Source: Bacteroidota bacterium (GTDB lineage: Bacteria > Bacteroidota > Kryptoniia > Kryptoniales > JAKASW01). Taken from it: DNA of 7,536 bases. The first letter of the stretch is position 1, and each line of letters starts with the position of its first letter. The position numbers and the translations under genes were made by a program. A model generated the notes under the pieces. The model was not told the origin of the DNA. It ran no database searches and was given only the letters and a program-made list of their open reading frames with translations. Below are positions 1 through 7,371 of this stretch, piece by piece. Location of the stretch: NCBI GenBank assembly GCA_021796055.1, contig JAJYOS010000300.1:1-7536 (forward strand). The letters are read 5' to 3'.

Positions 1-1559
1 ACGATAACCGTTATGATCCAGCACCACAGACCGCGATACATGTCGTCGGCCATCGGTTTTGCATACTTTGAAAGTGCTATAATACGCAGGGATGCCGGAT
101 CAATTTTGGTCCAGACATACATCCCGATTGACGAGACTGTCCCGGCAAGAAGTCCCCAGAATCCGCCGGCTGCAGTTGTCCTCTTCCACAACATGCCGAG
201 TATGACGGTGCCGAAAAGCGGTGCAATAAAAAAGCTGAAGAGTGCCTGGACATAATCCATGATGGACGCGAATTGCATGACAAGATATGCCGTACCGATG
301 CTGATAAAGACACCAATAATGGTCGACCATCTTCCCATCTTCAAATAGTACTCGTCCGACCGTTCTTTCTTCGCCAGCCTGACGTGAATCGGGCGATAAA
401 TATCGTACGTCCAAACGGTCGAGAAAGCCGTGACGTTGCCCGCCATGCCCGACATGAAACCTGCAATCAACGCCGTCACGCCGAGCCCGAGGAGTCCTGG
501 GCCGGCGTACCGTGCGAGCATTAACGGAAGGACTTCGTTGTAGCTGTAAGCGCCTGTTGCATTAGCCTGTGCCTGTCCCACCAAACCCGGCATGACAGCC
601 AACCCTATTAGTCCGGGCAGGATCACGATAAACGGGATAAACATTTTGAAACTTGCACCGATAATAGGGGCCATTTTTGCGGATCGCAAATCTTTTGCGG
701 AAAGAAGACGCTGGACCACGAGAAAATCAGTGGCCCAGTATCCAAATGAAAGCACAAATCCCTGAGCGAAAATAATTCCTATCCAATTGATGCCCATCGG
801 ATTTGCCTGGAACGAGCCGAGCGTGCTCCAGAGATGCGTGTAATTTCCCGCTGGAAAATTCTGGTGTATTCTTGCAACGAGTCCTGTCCAGCCCCCGGTC
901 TCGACAAGCCCGAGTACCGGAATGACCAGCGCACCGAGCCAAATCAACATGAACTGGAGCACCTCATTGAATATCGCCGACAGCAATCCACCGAGCACGA
1001 CATAAATCATCACGGTGATCGAAGACACCCAGATACTGAAGTCGATGCTCCAGCCCAGAATGACTTTCATAACCAATGCCATCGCGAACATGTTAACACC
1101 GCTCATCAGGACGGTCATGAATGCGAACGAAACGGCCGACAGCATGCTTGTGGATTCTCCATAACGCAACTTTAGGTACCCCGGGACAGAGTGCGTCTTG
1201 CTGATATAGTAAAACGGCATCATCACGATGGCTAGAAAGAGCATGGCTGGTATTGCACCGACCCAATACCATTGTGTCGCCAGGATGCCGTATTCGTAAG
1301 CCGACGCCGCCCAACCCATGAGCTCCAGCGAGCCCAGGTTCGCCGAAAGGAAAGCAAGCCCCGCAACCCACGCGGTCATCTTTCTCCCGGCCAGGAAGAA
1401 ATCCTCGCCCGTTTTGGTGAACTTCGAGAGGTAGTAGCCGATTCCGAGGACAAAAAGGAAATACAGCCCGATTATGAGGGAATCGGACCACCCAAGCGAC
1501 GGGAGAGCCATGGAACCAAATAGAACGAGGGGGACGGTCTCAGCGAAACAAAAAAGCAT
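1..1559 (-). CDS. Sodium:solute symporter (SSS/SLC5 family), 3' end cut by window edge
   Basis: A multi-pass inner-membrane carrier that probably brings a sugar or polyol into the cell with Na+. My minus-strand translation gives 519 codons open to the left edge, so only the C-terminus is missing (family members usually have about 500-580 residues). Family marks seen are FLAGRKM (55-61), GGLLSAIFNEVLQF (190-203), YWATDFLVVQR (274-284), FKMFIPFIVILPG (304-316), AGFMSGMAGN (366-375) and WTYDIY (383-388). Compared from memory with vSGLT/SGLT1, the sugar-site Lys (K305), Tyr-Trp (274-275) and Gln (Q438) are kept, but the sugar-binding Glu is Tyr98. The start at 1559 has an AAGGAG site 4 nt upstream; Met17 is an alternative with no such site. 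The gene lies 13 nt after GH92, so it is almost surely cotranscribed with it. Family call is firm; the substrate is inferred from the inositol genes (myo-inositol, or mannose). Confidence 0.9.
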   Translation of the reverse strand, partial: MLFCFAETVPLVLFGSMALPSLGWSDSLIIGLYFLFVLGIGYYLSKFTKTGEDFFLAGRKMTAWVAGLAFLSANLGSLELMGWAASAYEYGILATQWYWVGAIPAMLFLAIVMMPFYYISKTHSVPGYLKLRYGESTSMLSAVSFAFMTVLMSGVNMFAMALVMKVILGWSIDFSIWVSSITVMIYVVLGGLLSAIFNEVLQFMLIWLGALVIPVLGLVETGGWTGLVARIHQNFPAGNYTHLWSTLGSFQANPMGINWIGIIFAQGFVLSFGYWATDFLVVQRLLSAKDLRSAKMAPIIGASFKMFIPFIVILPGLIGLAVMPGLVGQAQANATGAYSYNEVLPLMLARYAGPGLLGLGVTALIAGFMSGMAGNVTAFSTVWTYDIYRPIHVRLAKKERSDEYYLKMGRWSTIIGVFISIGTAYLVMQFASIMDYVQALFSFFIAPLFGTVILGMLWKRTTAAGGFWGLLAGTVSSIGMYVWTKIDPASLRIIALSKYAKPMADDMYRGLWCWIITVI

Positions 1560-1563
1560 ATCT

Positions 1564-1569
1564 CTCCTT
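1564..1569 (-). promoter_or_regulatory. Ribosome binding site of the symporter gene
   Basis: AAGGAG on the minus strand lies 4 nt before the ATG at 1559, inside the 13-nt gap after the GH92 stop. It supports this start over the internal Met17, which has no purine-rich site before it. Confidence 0.7.
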
Positions 1570-1572
1570 ATC

Positions 1573-3873
1573 TCACCTGAATGTTGGAGACATTATTTTA
1601 TCTCCCCATTTCGAGGAACGAGGCCCCATATTGAAGACCAGCATTCCACCTTTGACGATATCCTTGTGCAGAATCCAAGCCTGATTGAACGGTCTTCCGT
1701 CGAGAGTCGCCGACTGGATGTAGACGTTCTTGTCCGAAAGATTCTTGGCCAGTATTTCAAATTGAGCGCCATCCTCAAGGTGCAGGACAGTTTTCTTGAG
1801 GAAAGGAGAAGTAATGAGATAGTAGGGCTGACCCGCGTTCGGATAAATTCCCATCATGTGAAACGCGAGCCATGATGACATCGCTCCGGAATCGTCGTTT
1901 CCCGGAAGTCCGTCGGGCGCCGAAGTGAATCTCTTATCGATTATTTCTCTCGTACGCCGACTGCTGAGATCGGGTCTCCCGATCCAGTGATACAGGCATG
2001 ACGTAAGGAAGTCGTGTTCATTGCCAGCGTGATAATACCCGTTGTCGAAGAAAGTATCCAGCCTTTTCTCGAATGCCTTATTTCCTCCGCACTTCTTAAT
2101 CAATTCAGGAACGTTTTGCGGAACGTACAGAGAATACTCCCATGAAGTGGCCTCGTAAAAGAAACCGGACCACCAGCTTACACACAGCGGCCATTCCTCG
2201 GTCAACGGCGTGTAGCGCACGTACGTTCTGCGACGGTACTGTATGTTGCACTGAAAGCTGTCGACCCATGCACCGGATTCGTCCTTCGGCATGATGAATC
2301 CGCGTGAGCCATGATCCTCGATGTTTCTCCAGAGATTCTTCCAATTGTTGGATTGTCTGATAAATCGCCGGTAGATGCTATAGCGTCCCAGACCCTTGGC
2401 AACCTCGGCGATGCAGAAATCATCGTAGGAATATTCCATTGTCCTTGTACCTGCGCGCACGAACTTTGTAGAGACGTATCCGAGACGGTTATAGTCCGAA
2501 AGGCCTCCTCTTCCCTCTTTGTCCTGGCCACCTCCCGGGGGGATGTTTGCATCCTTGAGCATCGCCACGAGAGCTTCATCGTAGTCGATCCCTCTGAGCT
2601 TCTTCATGTAAGCGTCTGCGATCACAACTTCAGCATTAGAGCCGCCCTGCGTCCGGCCATTACAGTTGCCGCTCCTGCCGTCAGGCAAATAGCCGTCGTG
2701 TTCATAAATATTGAGGAGCGCATTCACGATGGAGACCATGCGTGATGGATCGATAAGAGTGATAAGAGGATCGCAGCTGCGGAAGGTGTCCCAAATCGTG
2801 TAGAAGTCATCATAGTAAGGTTTGAAGGACAGCCATAGCGGATTCTCACCGGTCCTGTCTACCGGCATCAACATGGTGTGATATAATGCCGTGTAGAACA
2901 TCGTCTTCTGGTCGGGCGTCCCATCAACTACGACCCTATCGAACAGGCTTTCCCATTTATCGCGAGCCTGCTGTTCCACCTTGCTGAAGTCCCAACCTGG
3001 CACTTCGGCTCCTATGTTGTGCCCCGCCTTAAGAGAGCTGATGAAGGATATTCCTACTTTCACTCCTATCGTGTCGTTTCCACGCGAGTCAAAATAGAGA
3101 AACGCTCCAGTCTTCTCACCTGAATCGTATTGAGTCCGGATTCCAGGGGCAATTTTTTCGCCCTTCCATGTTCCATAGCCGACAAATGGGCGGTCGAAGA
3201 TTGCGTAGAAATAAACGGTGTACGTGTTGCCGTTGTTCCAACCTCCGCGTATCCTGGTGTATCCGTCTAAGGAGCTGTCGGACAGTATCTGTACCTGTGA
3301 TCCGACAAATTGCTGAGCCTCGCGGTAGTTCGGGACTGGTTCTTCACCGAGAAAAAATCCTGCGTCGATTTTCACTCCGGCTTTGCCGGCCTTATTGAAG
3401 ATGCAGCGATAGAGTGCAACTCGTTCCGCTGCAGTAATTTCTACTTTGACGTCCCATCTCTTGAGGTTAACACTGTAATATCCGAGGCTTGCAACTTCGT
3501 CCGAACGAAGTGACGAAAGGTGTGTTGAGCTGAAATCGCCCATGAAAGGCATCAAAGATATGTTTCCATATTTCGGGCCGCCTCCAGTGCCGCTGGTGTG
3601 CACCTGGCTGAATCCCATGATCGGCACAGTGGGATCGCCAACGTATCCGCTGGTGGAGTGCAGACTACAGTCAGGTCCGGGCTTCACCATCCCGAATGGG
3701 CAGCACGGACCAACGAAAACATTTCCTCCTCCACGCGATCCTATGAGCGGATCCACGTAGCTGTAAAGATGTTGAGCTTTGCCGGTAGATGCAAGAAAGA
3801 CGAGAAGGACAATTAACGTGGCACCACTTTGAGAAAGAATTTTTGCGGGCGAATAACCTGACTCCGGTTTCAT
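1573..3873 (-). CDS. Secreted GH92 family alpha-mannosidase
   Basis: Glycoside hydrolase family 92: calcium-dependent exo-alpha-mannosidases that invert the anomeric centre. The product has 766 residues, a usual GH92 length. Residues 1-33 look like a signal peptide (hydrophobic 18-30, likely cut after GKA at 33); no lipobox Cys is seen, so a periplasmic or released enzyme is expected. N-terminal beta domain: DPLIG (41-45), PFGMVKPGPD (59-68), HTSGTGGGPKYGN (92-104). Catalytic (alpha/alpha)6 part: IWDTFRS (360-366), GGSNAEVVIADAY (410-422), MEYSYDD (479-485), YEATSWEY (573-580; E574 is the likely general acid), GNEHDF (617-622) and GNDDSGAMSSW (658-668; D660/D661 are candidates for the base region). 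A C-terminal beta segment (about 720-750) ends in FNMGP. The loop before GNEHDF is shorter than in the HGNEPSHH type. It is the only hydrolase in an inositol operon, which hints at a mannosyl-inositol substrate. Linkage specificity cannot be read from sequence. Confidence 0.95.
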   Translation of the reverse strand: MKPESGYSPAKILSQSGATLIVLLVFLASTGKAQHLYSYVDPLIGSRGGGNVFVGPCCPFGMVKPGPDCSLHSTSGYVGDPTVPIMGFSQVHTSGTGGGPKYGNISLMPFMGDFSSTHLSSLRSDEVASLGYYSVNLKRWDVKVEITAAERVALYRCIFNKAGKAGVKIDAGFFLGEEPVPNYREAQQFVGSQVQILSDSSLDGYTRIRGGWNNGNTYTVYFYAIFDRPFVGYGTWKGEKIAPGIRTQYDSGEKTGAFLYFDSRGNDTIGVKVGISFISSLKAGHNIGAEVPGWDFSKVEQQARDKWESLFDRVVVDGTPDQKTMFYTALYHTMLMPVDRTGENPLWLSFKPYYDDFYTIWDTFRSCDPLITLIDPSRMVSIVNALLNIYEHDGYLPDGRSGNCNGRTQGGSNAEVVIADAYMKKLRGIDYDEALVAMLKDANIPPGGGQDKEGRGGLSDYNRLGYVSTKFVRAGTRTMEYSYDDFCIAEVAKGLGRYSIYRRFIRQSNNWKNLWRNIEDHGSRGFIMPKDESGAWVDSFQCNIQYRRRTYVRYTPLTEEWPLCVSWWSGFFYEATSWEYSLYVPQNVPELIKKCGGNKAFEKRLDTFFDNGYYHAGNEHDFLTSCLYHWIGRPDLSSRRTREIIDKRFTSAPDGLPGNDDSGAMSSWLAFHMMGIYPNAGQPYYLITSPFLKKTVLHLEDGAQFEILAKNLSDKNVYIQSATLDGRPFNQAWILHKDIVKGGMLVFNMGPRSSKWGDKIMSPTFR

Positions 3874-3880
3874 CCGAGAG

Positions 3881-3887
3881 ACCTCCC
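3881..3887 (-). promoter_or_regulatory. Ribosome binding site of the GH92 gene
   Basis: GGGAGGT on the minus strand sits 7 nt before the ATG at 3873, a near-ideal Shine-Dalgarno sequence and spacing. It fixes the start that yields the intact signal peptide and is the strongest ribosome site in the window. Confidence 0.75.
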
Positions 3888-3930
3888 TCGATGCGATACC
3901 ATATATTTTCTAATTAGATGATATGCTGGT
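3888..3930 (-). promoter_or_regulatory. AT-rich spacer between iolG and GH92; possible internal promoter or weak hairpin
   Basis: This is the only sizeable gap in the block (57 nt between the iolG stop and the GH92 start). Its iolG-side half is AT-rich and contains an imperfect inverted repeat (outer arms ACCA/TGGT, inner arms ATAT/ATAT, 3898-3930) around an 8-bp palindrome, CTAATTAG (3910-3917). The stem is weak and no U-run follows it, so a strong terminator is unlikely. A TATGGT hexamer could serve as a -10 element, but I see no convincing -35. It may allow separate expression or mRNA processing of the GH92-symporter pair. Confidence 0.2.
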
Positions 3931-4983
3931 CTACGCGTACGGAGCAGTCTTTCTTTTGATGGCGTTCATATCCAATACCTCGGAGACTTTCACCGGCCTT
4001 TTTTTCGCGAGCGATTTCTTTGCTGCCAATCCAATCGCTATCGACAACAAACCGTCTCTCCCGCCGACAGGCACAGGACGATCTTCGGCGATGGCCCGGC
4101 AGAATTCTTTCATCTCGCTCGCATAGGCTTCGACATATCTATCCATGAAGAAGTTGAGCGGCAGAGACGAATGGACGCCGTCCCTGCTGTAGTAGTCATG
4201 GTTATCAGGCGCATTATTATCTACTTTCACCATGCCGTTCGAGCCAAAAATTTCTACTCTTTGATCATAACCGTATACAGCCTGCCTGCTGTTATCAATC
4301 ACTCCGAAGGCGCCATTTTCAAACTTCAAAGTTATTACTGCGGTATCGACGTCGCCAGCCTGTCCTATCCTTTCATCAACCCGTACGCCTCCGAAGACGG
4401 AAATCTCGTCGACTTCGCTTCCCACTATATATCGCGCCATGTCAAAATCGTGGATAGTCATGTCCAGGAACATTCCGCCAGACGCCGCGACATATTCAGG
4501 AGGCGGGGGAGCCGGGTCTCTCGAAGTAATCTTGAGAATATGGGGTTCTCCGATTTTCCCGCCTGTGACCATCTCCTTAATCTTTTTGAAGTTAGGATCA
4601 AATCTCCTGTTGAAACCGACCATGAATTTTACACCCGATTCTTCAACGGCTTCAAGCGCCCTTTTTATGTCGTTCAAATCCAGCGCCACCGGCTTCTCAC
4701 AAAAGATATGCTTGCCGGCTTTCGCCGCCGCAATCACGTACTCTGCGTGTGTCTCAGTAGGTGAGCATATCAGGACGGCGTCTACATCCCGGTTCGCTAC
4801 GACGTCAATATAGTTATCTGAAACTTGCGTTATCATGTATTTATCGGCCAATTCTCGCGCCGCCGAAATATCTATGTCCACAACGGCCACAACTTCGGCC
4901 TCAGCGATTCTCTGAGCAATGGTCTCGGTATGGACTCTACCAATTCGACCCGCCCCGATAACTCCAATCCCAATCTTATCCAT
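3931..4983 (-). CDS. iolG: Inositol 2-dehydrogenase (Gfo/Idh/MocA family)
   Basis: Cytoplasmic NAD-dependent enzyme that oxidises myo-inositol at C2 to 2-keto-myo-inositol (scyllo-inosose), the first step of inositol breakdown. The 350-residue product has the family's usual length. An N-terminal Rossmann domain shows GAGRIG (10-15) and D36 at the end of the second strand, which favours NAD over NADP. EKP (96-98) carries the catalytic Lys97. The C-terminal domain has the signature GGMFLDMTIHDFDMARY (169-185), giving Asp174 and His178 for the Lys-Asp-His triad known from Bacillus IolG. The proline-rich run before it (RDPAPPPPEY) also fits IolG. The start at 4983 lies 13 nt after the preceding stop with a modest AGGG site close by. 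A related inositol or sugar dehydrogenase is possible from family membership alone, but the iolD-mmsA-iolE neighbours make IolG the best call. Confidence 0.92.
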   Translation of the reverse strand: MDKIGIGVIGAGRIGRVHTETIAQRIAEAEVVAVVDIDISAARELADKYMITQVSDNYIDVVANRDVDAVLICSPTETHAEYVIAAAKAGKHIFCEKPVALDLNDIKRALEAVEESGVKFMVGFNRRFDPNFKKIKEMVTGGKIGEPHILKITSRDPAPPPPEYVAASGGMFLDMTIHDFDMARYIVGSEVDEISVFGGVRVDERIGQAGDVDTAVITLKFENGAFGVIDNSRQAVYGYDQRVEIFGSNGMVKVDNNAPDNHDYYSRDGVHSSLPLNFFMDRYVEAYASEMKEFCRAIAEDRPVPVGGRDGLLSIAIGLAAKKSLAKKRPVKVSEVLDMNAIKRKTAPYA

Positions 4984-4996
4984 AGTTCCCTGAAAG

Positions 4997-5896
4997 TTAT
5001 ATTCTTAAGGTTTTGATGTAATCACGATTATGTCGAGCGCATTCTTTCGGCTCTCCCATTCCGGGCAGAACATCCTGTTCCACGACGATCCATCCGTCGT
5101 AATCGATGCGCCTCAGTTGTTTTACAACAGATGGAAAATCAACCGAGCCCTTGCCGAGTTCGCAGAACACGCCGTTCCTGACCGACTCAAAGTAGTCCCA
5201 CTTTTTTTCGCGAGACAACTTTGCAATCCGGTCCTCGCAGTCTTTGAAATGGACATGCCAGATACGTCGCGAGTATTTTATGATGGCCTCGACGGGATCA
5301 CCTCCGCCGAACTTGTAATGACCTGTGTCCAAAACCAGTCCGAGCAGATCGGCATCTGTGGAATCCATCAGCGTCTCCACCTCTGCCGGAGTTTCAACGT
5401 ATCCGCCGCAATGGTGGTGGTATACCGTTCGAATGCCGGTATCTTCCTTCACGCGACTGGCAAGCTCGTTAGCACCTTCACAGAAAATTTTCCATTCTTC
5501 TTCTTTTAACCCCATATCCGGCGTAACGCGGCCGGCATTCTTTGTGCGTTCCGCTATCGTACCGTTTTCGTCCGACAGCACAATAAACGCGCCGGTTGCT
5601 CCGGTATCCCGCATCAACGTCGCGGTTTTGAGAGCCGTAGAAATCCCATCCGCATGCCTCGACTTATCTTTGAGCAGAACAGGAACAAAAGCACCAAGCA
5701 GCTTAAGACTTCTCTTATCAAGCTCTGTTTCCAGTTTACGCGGATCGGTCGGCATAAATCCCCAGTCGCCCAGCTCTGTACCGTCATACCCGGTCTCAGT
5801 CATTTCATCCAGAACTTGGACGTAACCAGGAGCCTTCCCTTCAAGCTCAAACTCGAGGACTCCCCACGAACATGGAGCGTTGGCAATCTTAATCAT
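4997..5896 (-). CDS. iolE: IolE-type TIM-barrel enzyme, probable inosose dehydratase
   Basis: A xylose-isomerase-like TIM barrel (AP endonuclease family 2 fold), 299 residues from this start. Its likely role is to dehydrate 2-keto-myo-inositol to the cyclohexane-dione that IolD opens, using a divalent metal. Seen: APCSWGV (7-13), DGTELGDWGF (38-47), YHHHCGGYVET (159-169), LDTGHY (189-194, Asp190 and His193), HVHFKD (214-219, His216) and VEQD (Glu273). Asp190, His216, Glu273 and a residue from the 160-168 stretch are candidate metal ligands. Start choice: AAGGAA lies 8 nt before the ATG at 5896, and this ATG follows the mmsA stop by one base (TGA-G-ATG), implying coupled translation. The longer frame from 5935 has no ribosome site and overlaps mmsA. 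The N-terminus differs from the classical IolE pattern (NPIxWxND), so a 2-keto-inositol isomerase (IolI-like) or IolH-type role is possible. Length fits IolE better. Confidence 0.8.
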   Translation of the reverse strand: MIKIANAPCSWGVLEFELEGKAPGYVQVLDEMTETGYDGTELGDWGFMPTDPRKLETELDKRSLKLLGAFVPVLLKDKSRHADGISTALKTATLMRDTGATGAFIVLSDENGTIAERTKNAGRVTPDMGLKEEEWKIFCEGANELASRVKEDTGIRTVYHHHCGGYVETPAEVETLMDSTDADLLGLVLDTGHYKFGGGDPVEAIIKYSRRIWHVHFKDCEDRIAKLSREKKWDYFESVRNGVFCELGKGSVDFPSVVKQLRRIDYDGWIVVEQDVLPGMGEPKECARHNRDYIKTLRI

Positions 5897-5897
5897 C

Positions 5898-7367
5898 TCA
5901 GAATTTCCTTGTCCAGTCTTCATGCCAGCGTTCAATTACGACTTTCGTTTGGGTGAAAAATTCAACCGCATGTTTCGCCTGCCCATGAAGGTCTCCGAAG
6001 AACGAATCCTTCCAGCCACTAAAGGGGAAGAACGCCATGGGAGCAGGTACTCCTATGTTCACACCTATATTCCCGGCAGCCACTTCGTGTCTGAACTTTC
6101 TCGCGGCCGGACCACTCGCCGTAAAAATACACGCAGCATTTCCAAATGGACCGTCGTTTACGAACTTGATTGCATCGTCCAGCGTATCGGAATATTTAAG
6201 GTTCATGACAGGTCCGAATATCTCTGTGGTCGCCGCATCTGAGTCTTCAGGAATGTTTTCAATAATTGTCGGAAAGATATAGTTACCTTTCTCGAAGCCG
6301 TTTACTCTTTTGTTTCTTCCATCCAACAGAATGGTTGCACCTTTGCTTCTTGCCTCTTCGATTATCTTCTCAATCCGACTCTTGCTCTCTTTCGTAATCA
6401 ATGCACCCATCTCGGATTTCTCATCGAGACCGTAACAGGTTGCCTTGGACTTTGCTGCGGCAATGATTTTATCCTTGAATTTCTCTCTCGCACCACCCAC
6501 CAGGATAACGGTGGAAGCGGCAAGGCATCTCTGCCCGGCACATCCGTAAACGCTGTCGGCAATTATTTTCGGAGTAGTTTCAGTGTCGGCATCTTCCATG
6601 ACGACAAGCGGATTTTTAGCACCGCCCTGGGCCTGCACTCTTTTCCCGCTTTCGGTTCCCTTCGAGTAGACGTGGCGCGCGACTTTTGTCGAGCCTACAA
6701 AACTCACCGCTTTTATATTCGGGTCGGTAAGGATGGCATCGACAGTTTCCTTTGCGCCGTGAATGAGGTTGAGTACACCGGGAGGCAATTTCAACTCTTC
6801 GAATAATTCGAAGATTCGGGTCATTGCACCCGGGACCTTCTCGGAGGGTTTGACGATGTAAGTATTGCCGCACGCCAGCGCATAGGGAAAAAACCAAAAC
6901 GGGATCATAACCGGAAAGTTGAATGGCGCAATGCAGGCGCCGACACCGATCGGCTGGCGAATAACAAACTCGTCAATTCCGGAAGAGATGTCCTCAGAGA
7001 ATTCTCCCTGCATCATGGTCGGTATGCCGCATGCGACCTCTAAGTTCTCCACGGCTCTGACAATCTCGCCTTTCGATTCCGCCAACGTCTTGCCGCTTTC
7101 CTTCGTGCATATTGCCGCGATCTCGTCGGCGTTTTTCTCCAGGATCGCCTTCATCCCGAACAGATATTGAATTCTCTTCTCCGCGGGAACTTCTTTCCAT
7201 GTTCCGAAAGCGGCAGCAGCTTTTTCCGCCGCAATCCGAACATCATCTTTACCGCTTAATGGAACACTGCTGACAATGTCTCCTGTACCTGGATTTTCGA
7301 CATCCAGATACTGTCCCGATTTTGCATCGAGCCAGATGCCCTTGATGTAATTTTTGAGTCTTGTCAT
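5898..7367 (-). CDS. mmsA: CoA-acylating methylmalonate/malonate-semialdehyde dehydrogenase
   Basis: Aldehyde dehydrogenase superfamily member (MmsA, called IolA in inositol operons) that turns malonate semialdehyde plus CoA and NAD into acetyl-CoA, CO2 and NADH, the last inositol step. It may also act on methylmalonate semialdehyde from valine. The product is 489 residues, close to Bacillus IolA. Seen: APFNFPVMIPFWFFP (147-161, with Asn150 of the oxyanion hole), KPSEKVPGA (173-181), QAQGGAKNP (245-253) and GCAGQRCLAAS (275-285, nucleophile Cys281). The usual ALDH catalytic Glu is absent from the GGAKN segment, as expected for the CoA-acylating type. Arg104 and Arg280 match the substrate-carboxylate arginines known in Bacillus IolA. 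The ATG at 7367 was chosen because it begins the family N-terminus (KNYIKGIWLDAKSG) and sits 4 nt after the iolD stop. The 49-codon upstream extension is iolD in another frame. No strong ribosome site is seen, so coupling to iolD is likely. Confidence 0.93.
   Translation of the reverse strand: MTRLKNYIKGIWLDAKSGQYLDVENPGTGDIVSSVPLSGKDDVRIAAEKAAAAFGTWKEVPAEKRIQYLFGMKAILEKNADEIAAICTKESGKTLAESKGEIVRAVENLEVACGIPTMMQGEFSEDISSGIDEFVIRQPIGVGACIAPFNFPVMIPFWFFPYALACGNTYIVKPSEKVPGAMTRIFELFEELKLPPGVLNLIHGAKETVDAILTDPNIKAVSFVGSTKVARHVYSKGTESGKRVQAQGGAKNPLVVMEDADTETTPKIIADSVYGCAGQRCLAASTVILVGGAREKFKDKIIAAAKSKATCYGLDEKSEMGALITKESKSRIEKIIEEARSKGATILLDGRNKRVNGFEKGNYIFPTIIENIPEDSDAATTEIFGPVMNLKYSDTLDDAIKFVNDGPFGNAACIFTASGPAARKFRHEVAAGNIGVNIGVPAPMAFFPFSGWKDSFFGDLHGQAKHAVEFFTQTKVVIERWHEDWTRKF
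5905..5910 (-). promoter_or_regulatory. Ribosome binding site of the iolE-type gene, inside the mmsA 3' end
   Basis: AAGGAA on the minus strand is 8 nt before the ATG at 5896 and lies within the last codons of mmsA. It decides the start: the upstream in-frame ATG at 5935 has no comparable purine-rich site. Confidence 0.65.
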
Positions 7368-7371
7368 ATAG

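Noticed and set aside
1093..1491. A 132-codon minus-strand open frame within the symporter region
   Set aside because: It is an alternate frame of the symporter gene, whose own frame is open for 519 codons with SSS-family motifs throughout.
2202..2745. Opposite-strand and alternate-frame open frames inside GH92 (for example 2311-2745 plus and 2202-2579 minus)
   Set aside because: They are shadows of the 766-codon GH92 frame, which carries family motifs along its whole length.
3898..3930. Inverted repeat in the iolG-GH92 spacer as a rho-independent terminator
   Set aside because: The stem is short, AT-rich and interrupted, and no T-run follows on the minus strand. It is kept only as a weak regulatory candidate.
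4171..4764. A 197-codon plus-strand open frame opposite iolG
   Set aside because: It lies wholly antisense to a well-conserved iolG, shows no recognisable domain, and is explained by the codon bias of the true gene.
5030..5509. A 159-codon plus-strand open frame, and the 166-codon frame overlapping it (5325-5825), opposite the iolE-type gene
   Set aside because: The two compete with each other and are fully antisense to a gene with intact metal-site motifs. The 166-codon product is a serine-rich low-complexity shadow.
5897..5935. Upstream start of the iolE-type gene at 5935 (13 extra residues)
   Set aside because: It has no ribosome site and overlaps the mmsA end. The ATG at 5896 has AAGGAA at 8 nt and gives the expected short N-terminus.
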